Assembly (NCBI GenBank): GCA_039621445.1
Contig: CP154954.1
Location: 14,743,667 to 14,807,666 of the forward strand
Direction of reading: 5' to 3'
Length of the DNA stretch: 64,000 nucleotides
Origin: Euglena gracilis
Taxonomy: Eukaryota; Euglenida; Euglenophyceae; Euglenales
Every line of letters starts with the position of its first letter. Position 1 is the first letter of the stretch. Under the pieces are notes generated by a model, which did no database searches, was not told the DNA's origin, and saw only the letters and a program-made list of their open reading frames with translations. A program made the translations under genes and the position numbers. Positions 55,737 through 64,000 of this stretch are shown one piece after another.

Positions 55737-56131
55737 CAAGGTTTGATATAAGGAGGGCGTACATGGTTGAGGTGGGGGGTGCCCCCCCCCCCCCCCCCCT
55801 CCTGGCCCGCAGGGGGGGTCCGGACCACCCCCCCCCACCTGCCAGGGGGGTCCGGATCGACCCTGGGGGGGTACCCAGGACCCTCCAAAAAGGGTCAATT
55901 TTTTTGCATTTTTTGGCACGTTTTAGCCCCAAAAGTGCCCAAAATGGCACTTTTGGTCGTTTTGGGGGGTCAAAAATTTTCGGCTGGCGCTTCGCGCCGG
56001 GCCGAAAATCGGTCACTCGGGCCGCACCCCTGTTTAGGTGGGGGGGGTGTCCCCCCCCCACCCCCCCACCTCCTGGCCTGCAGGGGGGGGTCCGGACCAC
56101 CCCCCCCCACCTGTCCTTACATCGAACCCTG
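55737..56131 (+). mobile_element. hAT-like element in array unit 3
   Basis: Target repeats at 55729-55736 and 56132-56139. Shares the hairpin deletion with unit 2. Confidence 0.75.
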
Positions 56132-56591
56132 TTTGGGGCCCAATTTTCAGCTGAGACCTTTTTCATTAGAAACGTGAGAAACGGAAAAAATATTATTATA
56201 TTATTAATTGTATTTATGTCACAACAATACAAACGTTTGGAAGTCCATGAAAGCTGAGGACCACCCTCGGTAAGTCTCGCGGATTTAGTCACCCCTTTTC
56301 ACCCCAGGGTTTCACACTTTCTTTTTGACAATTAACAGAAAGATTCAGGGTCCTTTGGTAATGAAGGTGCCCATTGTTCTTTTTTCCCCATTGGGCCACA
56401 GAGACCCCCCCCCCGCCAGGCTTATGGTTGGGACAGTCCGTTGCGGTATATCATTTGCAGTTATAAGACGCTGTTCTTGAAACTCTTTCTTTGTGTTGGA
56501 TATTTTATTTTTGCGTCTCTTTGTTATGAGCATGTGTTGACTTTGAAAGTTTTGGTTAGAAATGATTCCGATTCAAATCTGACTTTGGGGC

Positions 56592-57009
56592 CAAGGTTTG
56601 ATATAAGGAGGGCGTACATGGTTTAGGTGGGGGGTGTCCCCCCCACCCCCCCCCCTCCTGGCCCGCAGGGGGGGTCCGGACCACCCCCCCCCACCTGCCA
56701 GGGTGGTCCGGATCGACCCTGGGGGGGTACCCAGGACCCCCCAAAAAGGGTCATTTTTTTCCTCCGGCGCTTCGCAGCTATTTTTTTTTTTTTTTTTTTT
56801 TTTGCAAAAGTGCCCAAAATGGCACTTTTGGTCGTTTTGGGGGGTCAAAAATTTTCGGCTGGTGCTTCGAGCCTGGCCGAAAATAGGTCAGTGGGGCCGC
56901 ACTCCTGTTTATGTGGGGGGGGTGTCCCCGGCCCACCCCCCCCCCCACCTCCTGGCCGGCAGGGGGGGTCCGACCCACCCCCCCCCACCTGTCCTTACAT
57001 CGAACCCTG
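56592..57009 (+). mobile_element. hAT-like element in array unit 4
   Basis: Target repeats at 56584-56591 and 57010-57017. The first hairpin is cut after CCGGCGCTTCGC and replaced by a T-run of over 20 bases; the second is degenerate (GGTGCTTCGAGCC). Confidence 0.75.
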
Positions 57010-57466
57010 TTTGGGGCCCAATTTTCAGCTGAGACCTTTTTCATTAGAAACGTGAGAAAGGGAAAAAAATATTATTATATTATTAATTGTATTTATGTCA
57101 CAACAATACAAACGTTTGGAAGTCCATGGAAGCTGAGGACCACCCTCGGTAAGTCTCGCAGATTTAGTCACCCCTTTTCACCCCAGGGTTTCACACTTTC
57201 TTTTTGACAATCAACAGAAAGATTCAGGGTCCTTTGGTAATGAAGGTGCCCATTGTTCTTTTTTCCCCATTGGGCCACAGAGACCCCCCGCCAGGCTTAT
57301 GGTTGGGACAGTCCGTTGCGGTATATCATTTGCAGTTATAAGACGCTGTTCTTGAAACTCTTTCTTTGTGTTGGATATTTTATTTTTGCGTCTCTTTGTT
57401 ATGAGCATGTGTTGACTTTGAAAGTTTTGGTTAGAAATGATTCCGATTCAAATCTGACTTTGGGGC

Positions 57467-57901
57467 CAAGGTTTGATATAAGGAGGGCGTACATGGTTTA
57501 GGTGGGGGGTGCCCCCCCCACCCCCCCCCCCCTCCTGGCCCGCAGGGGGGGTCCGGACCACCCCCCCCCCCACCTGCCAGGGTGGTCCGGATCGACCCTG
57601 GGGGGGGGGGGTACCCAGGACCCCCCAAAAGGGTCAATTTTTTCCTCCGGCGCTTCGCGCCGAATTTTTTTTGCATTTTTGGCACATTTTAGCCCCAAAA
57701 GTGCCCAAAATGGCACTTTTGGTCGTTTTGGGGGGTCAATTAATTTTCGGCTGGTGCTTCGCGCTGGGCCGAAAATCGGTCACTCGGGCCGCACCCCTGT
57801 TTAGGTTGGGAGGGGGGGTGTCCCCAACCCACCCCCCCAACTCCAGGCCTGCAGGGGGGGTCCGGACCACCCCCCCCCACCTGTCCTTACATCGAACCCT
57901 G
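57467..57901 (+). mobile_element. hAT-like element in array unit 5
   Basis: Target repeats at 57459-57466 and 57902-57909. Both hairpins present, with G-run expansion around 57599-57611. Confidence 0.75.
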
Positions 57902-58004
57902 TTTGGGGCCCAATTTTCAGCTGAGACCTTTTTCATTAGAAACGTGAGAAACGGAAAAAAACATTATTATATTATTAATTGTATTTATGTCACAACAATA
58001 CAAA

Positions 58005-58910
58005 CTTTTTTACAACAATCTTTTTCTCAAAGGGAAAGATAAAATTATGTTTCTTTTTTTAGAACATTTCAAACAAAATGAGTTTTAATGACTAATTTAA
58101 TATTTTCAAAATAGAATGAGTCACTACCCTAGTTTTTATTGGACAACTTTTTTTTTCTTTCAGAACAACATTCCAGGATTCTGCCAGAATTCTGCAAGTT
58201 CACGACCTTGACCAGAATACAACTCCGGAGGTCAAAGTGGGGGACTGAATTCCCTTTTCTCTGCCACGGCCCACAGATTTTTTTGGGGCCTCAACTTCTC
58301 AAAACCTCAATTTCTGCCGTTTTGGAGAAAAAAATTGTCAGAGTCGGAACATTTGGAATTTTGGGCCATTTTTGGGATCAGATTTTGACCAACAATCCCT
58401 GGACTCATTAACTCCCCATTTAGTTCATTCACCGTTTCATTGACCGATCCCAACCATGGTGTAATCACTCTTGGGCATTGTTTTTGCTCCATAGGGACAA
58501 CCCGCCTAAGAGAAAACCCAGACGAAGATGACGGAAGTACCCGCATCACCGTAGAGGCATTTGGAGTTTCAGAGACCTCCTCCATCAGAAAGGAGTATCC
58601 ACATGTGCAGGGACACCAGGGATTTCAGGGACCTCCTTGATTCGTCACTCCCTGGTGTTGACATCAAAAATATTTCGTCTGAGTTGGAAATGCAAAAGAA
58701 AGCACTTCTGTCGATCAGAAGGACGGTCCCTAACTTAAAAAAAACAATCCTGTCGCAATACACTTCAACCGAAAAATAAGGACTTTTTACATGCAGGCGT
58801 CACTCTCCGGAAAGTCCGCAATGGGAAGTGAGGATCCCGCCTTTGATAAAATCGCTCAGTCTTCCCGAGTTTCCAAGTACCCCTCGGGTTTCCAAGCTCC
58901 CCACGGCCAA
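58005..58910 (+). other. Unique DNA with exon-like frames
   Basis: Acceptor-like sites CTTTTTTTTTCTTTCAG (58147-58163) and TTTTTGCTCCATAG (58483-58496) each precede protein-like frames. The second opens 58440-58640, with a polar, Asp/Glu/Arg-rich stretch; a third frame (58561-58779) ends in a Lys/Leu-rich helix-like tail. The 58670-58720 part is repeated in reverse at 18676-18725. It could be a decayed multi-exon gene; no family is recognised. Confidence 0.25.
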
Positions 58911-59400
58911 GAGGATCTGTGAAAACGTACGAGGCGACAGCAATACTTTGTTGTGTTTGACTTTGACCTAATAATGATGGTGAAACCACGGCTCGTTTGT
59001 TTCGTCCCGTCCCCCACCGCCGCTGCCGGCCCACCCTGGCAGTCTCTTCCTTCCACTGTTGTGCCTCTGCCACTTGGCTGGGACGCTCCCCCCTCCGGTC
59101 TGCACCGCCAGCGCTGACGCACCGCCAGCGCGCCGGGCCTTCCACACACGCACTCAGCCGCTGCGAGTCGCACACTCTCGGGTGACAAAGAGACCTTTCC
59201 ACCCCTGGAACGACCCCGTGTGGAAAGCCATGCAAGACAACCGTTCACAAGTCTCTCTCTTTTTGCTCTCTGTTCCTGCTCTTTTCCAGGAGCAGGCATG
59301 ATTATTTTTAATGCACCTTTCCCCCGAAATTTTAAGCATTTTAAGGCCTTTTTAAGACCTTTTTAGGCTTTTTAAGCCTTTTTAAGGCACTATTTTGGTC
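58910..59400 (+). repeat. Duplicated block L (left part), copy 2
   Basis: Paralogue of 22200-22620, and of block F over the CGGCCCACCCTGGC module. It includes the GGATCTGTGAAAAC...TTTGTTGTGTTT segment shared with 12990-13040. Confidence 0.7.
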
Positions 59401-59444
59401 CAAGGGCTGTTGACCCTTAAAAGCGAGTAATCCGTCAGCGTCCA

Positions 59445-59461
59445 GCCGCCCTTCGGGCGGC
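59445..59461. repeat. Triloop hairpin motif, GCCGCCC/GGGCGGC variant
   Basis: GCCGCCC-TTC-GGGCGGC, 7-bp perfect stem with a TTC loop, 80 bp before the solitary MULE end. Confidence 0.8.
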
Positions 59462-59541
59462 GGGAAATAAACACATCTCATTGATGGGGGGGAGGGGGGG
59501 TCCAGGGCTGCAAAAAGTTGCGCCCCCCCCCCCCCCCGGAC

Positions 59542-59828
59542 GGGTCCCAGAAAATTTGGAATCCTCACTTTTGGTTACCTGGAGCCTCCAGGGAGGCTCC
59601 AGGGAGGCTGGTTACCTGAGCCTCCCTGGAGCCTCCCTGGAGCCTCCTGGAGGCTCCCTAAAAAGGAGCCTCCCTGGAGGCTGGTTACCTGAGCCTCCCT
59701 GGAGCCTCCCTGGAGCCTCCTGGAGGCTCCCTAAAAAGGAGGCTCCAGGGAGGCTGGTTACCTAAGCCTCCCTGGAGCCTCCCTGGAGCCTCCCTGGAGC
59801 CTCCGGCAGGTAACCAATTTTGTACAAT
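59542..59828 (+). mobile_element. Solitary MULE-like end
   Basis: Begins GGGTCCCAGAAAATTTGGAA and runs through the GAGCCTCC array to GGCAGGTAACCAATTTTGTACA, nearly identical to 3101-3388. No internal region or right end follows. It abuts DNA next to the inverted block M, so it may be a deletion derivative or mark a rearrangement breakpoint. Confidence 0.7.
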
Positions 59829-60443
59829 TTTGTTAAACAAGAAAACCCAAGCAAATATGATAAAACAAAAAAATTGCTTTCTGAAGCACACAACAAGTCA
59901 GTGACTACACAGGGAGGAGAAATCCCTAAAATCCCTAAAGACAGGACAGCGGGAACAGAGGGGAGAGTACAGTTTCCCGGGCAGGTCTGGGTCAGAAGGG
60001 AAAAGAGCTGACATTTTCGTCCCTGGGGGAAAGTGCCTCACCTTCCGAAACAGCAGGGGGAGACAGCAGACAGAGCATTGACGAAGGGAAGGCTGGGGGA
60101 AGAATATCAAGGGGCCAAGTTTGGATGCTAAGAATTTTGTTGGGCCATGAGCAAAATAACCCAAACTGTAAAAAGGTCCAAGATAACAAGTAATGCCGAG
60201 GGTTCACTTTTGGGGCAAGCCTGCATGCAACGAGGAGGGGGCAAAACGCCCGAGGAAGGGTGTTCAGGGAAGAGATACCCCCCAAACCAGCAAAGGAAAC
60301 AATCCCCCTGCTCAAAACACGGCAAGGTTTTGGGTTTGTTCTTGACACGGGCAATCAATGACACAGTGTGTGAAATAAAAGGGGGCCAAGGTATGTCTGT
60401 CCCTTGGGAAACACCTGCTTCGATTGCTAAATCCCCCGAATAA
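59820..60443 (+). pseudogene. Coding-like frame with two stops
   Basis: One plus frame is open for 208 codons except for TGA at 60009-60011 and one TAA near 60130. The product is polar and Lys/Gln/Glu/Gly-rich, with scattered Cys and no low complexity, unlike most ORFs here. Its second half lies in inverted block M; the paralogue at 23640-23190 (minus strand) has many more stops. No domain is recognised. It may be a decayed gene or retroelement segment; a chance frame is possible. Confidence 0.22.
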
Positions 60444-60965
60444 GCAATTGGTCGCCTATATTTATGTTTCTGAAAAGGGGCTGAAGGTGATTTGAATTTG
60501 GGGGTGAATGTTTCTTTCAAGCTCTCCAATGCCATTTTCATGAATAGTTTCTTCACAGCACCAGGCTCGGAATGTCTTTTGTTTGGGGTTTGCTTGCATT
60601 CAGGTGTCGGCCAAAATAGTCCAAAGGGCTGCTGAAATTTGGGGGTTACTCACAAAGGGGTTGCTAACATTGGGTGGTTTTTTCACGGTCCTTGCTATGG
60701 TGTTTCCAGTCTAATTCATCCCGTCAGGCTGGCCCTGTCCACCCCCAGGTCTCTCCCTCCTGGCCAGGCATTGTTATTTTTAAGGCGGCTAGAAAAACTT
60801 TAAAATCCCTTAAAATCCTTAAAATGGACTGGCGGAATTTTCTCTGACCGATCAAGAATCAAAGATCAAAATCTCTCCAAAACAAGCCAACTTCCGGAAG
60901 AAAAAATGATGTCTGGCATTGCTGGAACATTATCTATCCAACCAGAACTCAAAAAATGTGTTTTC
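60105..60965 (-). repeat. Block M, copy 2 (inverted)
   Basis: Reverse complement of 22680-23640. Ends at AACTCAAAAAATGTGTTTT, after which block L resumes in forward orientation at ATTCAGTTGTTT. Confidence 0.7.
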
Positions 60966-61094
60966 CCCTAATTCAGTTGTTTCGTCATTAGTCTTGCTTT
61001 TTTGTGGTTAAACCCCCCCATGGGTTGCTGGCTTACAACAACTGGTATTTTCATCTGGGTGGCTCGTTTGCACCCTAAAGCAGGGGGTGCAAAC

Positions 61095-61460
61095 ACATTT
61101 TTTTCGCATTTTTTGCGCATTTTTTCAAATTTTCCAAAAATGCGCATTTTTGCGCATTTTTTCGCATTTTTTGCGCATTTTTTTTTCATTTTTTTCAGCG
61201 CATTTTTTTTTTTTTGCTTTTCAGCACATTTTTTCGTGATTTTCCAAAATTTTCGCATTTTTTGACCATTTTTGCAATTTTCGACTTTTTTTGAAACTTA
61301 CATTTTCCTCATTATTCTACATAATTTCTTCAAATTTGGTGCCATTTTTGCATGTTTTTGGTTTTTTTTTAATTTTTCGCATTTTCGTGATTTTGCGCAT
61401 TTTTTTCTGCACATTTTGCGCATTTTTTGCACATTTTTGCGCTTTTTTTTTTTTTTTCGT
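61095..61460 (+). repeat. GCGCATTTTTT low-complexity array
   Basis: Dozens of irregular TTTTTTCGCATTTTTTGCGCA words over about 365 bp. Absent from the paralogous position near 24720, so it expanded locally. The Phe/Ala-rich and Lys-rich ORFs over it are artefacts. Confidence 0.9.
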
Positions 61461-63004
61461 GCGAGACATTGGGATCTTAATAACTGTCCTGAATTAGTTT
61501 GCCCCTTGGTCTGTTGTGGCCAACACGAACACAACGGGGGGGGGAGCATTTAACCTCAACCCAGATTTGGACGGCATTTGCAACGTTCTATCCGCCCCCA
61601 CCCCCTCCTTTTCCCAGGTTAGCCATATTTTCAACAAAATGCTCTCCTCTCTGTCGCTGCCCTGCGGTGCCGATGTGCGGGTTGAGTGGACGGGCTCCAG
61701 AGCGGCTAAGGCGGCGTGCAGGCGATTGATTGCTGCGTTTAGCCGAAGGTTGGGGTGGTAACTACCTTCCCTGGATGGGTATGCTTTTTATGGTTGCATG
61801 GGATTGTATGGAAAATATGAAAAAGGAGTACGCGGGCTCGGCGACCTTGTTTTTGCATAGGTCTCCCACACGTCATCGTCAAGTGCTTCCAACAGAGAGT
61901 GATTTCCAGCAACAGGCCAATGATCAGCAGTTCTTTTTCCAGTTTCTTGTCTTTTTTTACCCTGCAAGTTTTATTCCTGAAGTTTAGTTGTTGTAATTGT
62001 TTGGCTGTTTGGAGGCACCATTGGCCGAGTCGGCCCAGCCAGGGCAGACTGGGGCCAACCATGGCGGATTTCTCAGGTGGGGTTGAGACCAGGGCCAGCC
62101 GGGGGGGGGGGGGGGCCGCCGCCAACCACGTGCACCACGTGTGGCACCGTGTGCACCGCGTGACGCAGTGTGCACCATGTGGGAAATTTCACTCATTTCC
62201 AACATCGCTCAAACTTTTTTCCCACTTTGGCCACCTTTGGCTGCTTTTAACCTCCTTTTTCATTCTTCGGCTACTTGTTGCCAATTTTTTTTCCTTTTTT
62301 TGTTTTGTTTCCCATTTGAACCATTTTTGATGCTGTTGTTGGTCATTTTTGGCCGCTGATTTGCAATTTTGACAATGTCTCAATTTTGAGTCTTTTTAGC
62401 CATTGCTTTGCCTGTTGTGGTGGTTGCAGATCTGGTGGGGCGTCGTGGTGCAGCACCATGCATTCCACGCGGTGCCGCGAAACATGTGATGCACGCGTTG
62501 CGGAAGCATCCCCAGCGCCGAATGAAATTTGAATTTGAAATTTGAAAAATGAAATTTGTCGACCAACTTATTGGAAGTGAGTGCAAAGCATTCTGCCCTG
62601 TTCCCTCTCCCTCTCCTCATTCTCTGGTTTGTAATCAGGAAGAGCCACAGGGCGATGCAATTTCCACAGACAATTTGTCCGGTGTCAAGAAGATGTGACG
62701 AGGAAAATGCATCATGATGTAAAAAAGGCAGCTTTTTGGGACTTCGCCTACTTCCATTCTGACCAATTTCTTTCAGCAACCAAAAAAAAGGAAGTATGGC
62801 CAACGAAACTGAATTTATCTGAGTGTCATGCAGAGAGCATATTTTTTTTTGCGCTTTGAAGCAGGGGTTATCTTTAAGCCGAACCAATTCGAATCTATTC
62901 GTGGGGGGTCCAGCATCCTTTCCACAGCCTTTCTACATTTGCCCCTCCCCGGCTGGGCAGCAGACCTCCCTTTTGTTTGGAGCTTTGGTTGTTATTTGAT
63001 TGAA

Positions 63005-63076
63005 ATGGTGCAATTTGCATGTGATTTGATGGTCCAATTTGCATGTGGTTTGATGGTGCAATTTGCATGTGATTTG
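63005..63076 (+). repeat. 24-bp tandem triplication
   Basis: Three 24-bp units, each ATGGT.CAATTTGCATGTG.TTTG; units 1 and 3 are identical. The paralogue near 26970 has a single copy. Confidence 0.95.
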
Positions 63077-63666
63077 TGAACCATGAAGGTAGTGCCGGAA
63101 GCCATTGTTGGTGGTAAAAGAGTGTTAATGGAGTGGGAGCACAAGAGCTCCAAGATTGGAATTGCGTGTGATTGCTCAGACGGATCAAGTTGCGAAGGAT
63201 AGTGAAGGAAAATAGTGAAATTGTTTTCAAATTGAAATGGATAAATTCCTTGAAAGTTGGAAAAAAATGGCTCACCGTGGCAAAACGGCAAAGTGACTAA
63301 AACTGGGCTTGGGGATGCATTGGCTGTTGAAGAGAAGAAAGCTTTCGAAGGCAATGTAGCTGCTTAATTGAATGAAATGCATCTTCTTTGCTTTAAATAT
63401 TTTTTCCAGAGATTCTCACATGAAAATATTACAGTTGAGATTGCTGTTATTGAAGCTCCAGAGGGGTGGGTCCTAATCAGCTGTTGGATTGAACCGGCTT
63501 GGCACCCGAAAGCGGCAAAAAAATGCCCAAACCCACCTGCCTTGGGTTTTTTTTTCAGCCAGTTTATTGAGGTGAAAACCCCAAAAACTATCAAATTTTG
63601 GAAAATGGCCATTTTTGACCATTTTGGACCCCTTGTCATCAACCTTTTTTTCGGTCCAGGCTGGTT

Positions 63667-64000
63667 TCACTGTCCTGCTGAGATTTTATTGTCACTCACC
63701 GGCTGGCAGGTGTTAGTTGGCAATTTGTTCAACCCAAGACAACCGATCCCACAAGAATACCTCCCTCTTCGACCTGAATGAGACGAAGACGGAAAACGGA
63801 AATACGTGAAGCGCCTGTTCGGCAAAACCCTCCGAAGAGAGATCTTTGCCTCATTATTCAAGGGCAAACGTGCAAATAAGGATGTGTTAGCCATCCCGAT
63901 ACTGGACTGACTTCCTGGTGGATCGGGAGGAAACAAATTTATCGGATGGCAAAACTTTCGCCTAGGACCCCGTACAAAATTTCCTGAACTTAAACCGGTG
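63667..64000 (+). pseudogene. Coding-like frame with two in-frame TGAs, open at window end
   Basis: A plus frame, in phase with the ORF at 63368-63781, runs to the window edge interrupted only by TGA at 63779-63781 and a second TGA at about 63908. After the first TGA come about 42 residues rich in Lys, Arg, Leu, Phe and Ala, then after the second a Gly-rich turn, aromatic residues and a Lys/Pro/Arg end. Composition and lack of repeats make this the most protein-like stretch in the window. A normal TGG Trp codon also occurs. Either the copy is decaying or the TGAs are read through; no family is recognised. Confidence 0.3.

Larger units (their letters stand above)
53666..58004 (+). repeat. Five-unit tandem array, unit about 0.85-0.88 kb
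   Basis: Units start at CCATG.AAGCTGAGGACCAC: 53666, 54541, 55393, 56245 and 57124, giving periods of 875, 852, 852 and 879 bp; the last ends at AATACAAAC near 58004. Each unit contains a perfect splice-donor-like GTAAGT, an 82-codon frame (intact in units 1, 2 and 5) preceding an hAT-like insertion, then TATTATATTATTAATTG. Units 2 and 3 lack about 24 bp carrying the CCGGCGC hairpin; unit 4 has a T-run there. Identity between units is very high apart from homopolymer length. Confidence 0.95.
60970..63560 (+). repeat. Duplicated block L (right part), copy 2
   Basis: Paralogue of 24665-27520. Differences include the large GCGCATTTTTT expansion (61095-61460), loss of the GCAGTTTTTT array and a 24-bp triplication (63005-63076). 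Confidence 0.75.

Overview
This window looks like intergenic, repeat-dense nuclear DNA from a eukaryote. The evidence is the lack of long intact genes or operons, the abundant (GT)n and (CT)n microsatellites, long G/C homopolymer runs, non-autonomous transposons with inverted ends and target-site duplications, paralogous blocks repeated two to four times, and a 13-base N gap at 32655-32667. The lineage cannot be named from sequence alone. No rRNA, complete tRNA, CRISPR array, transposase or polymerase gene was recognised.

Layout. Most of the window is a mosaic of duplicated blocks. Family S (1-8410) recurs, diverged and partly inverted, at 38725-43235; its first part also occurs at 32180-32654. 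Family C-D-E-F-G (10170-20125) is internally duplicated and recurs in the same block order at 47880-53745. Family L/M (22180-27520) recurs at 58910-63560 with a roughly 0.9 kb internal inversion. Family J (30780-32110) recurs at 37540-38700, and family H (35960-37480) at 45970-46530. Many duplication and inversion boundaries lie near palindromic or homopolymeric DNA.

Mobile DNA. Two Mutator-like (MULE-type) non-autonomous elements (3101-5894 and 20195-22177) share one architecture: long inverted ends of GAGCCTCC arrays opening GGGTC, a large G-run/C-run foldback, and an 18-bp minisatellite that reads as an acidic Asp-Ala-Gly-Gln repeat. The first is flanked by a perfect 9-bp target duplication, and the paralogue at 41532-41540 preserves the empty site. 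A small hAT-like element (36174-36551; CAGGGTT ends, 8-bp target duplication) also sits inside each unit of a five-copy tandem array (53666-58004), always with the same target duplication, so it inserted before the array expanded. A GC stem with a 3-nt loop, of the form CCGGCGC-TTC-GCGCCG, recurs at more than a dozen places with pairing-preserving changes.

Coding potential. The best candidates are fragments: a minus-strand Gag-like frame (33785-32682: coiled coil, RG-rich tract, Cys cluster) with one in-frame TAA; a coding-like frame running off the right edge (about 63670-64000) with two in-frame TGAs; a frame at 59820-60443 with two stops; and several short exon-like ORFs in the least repetitive stretch (27.5-30.4 kb). 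None was recognised as a known protein, so CDS calls carry low confidence.
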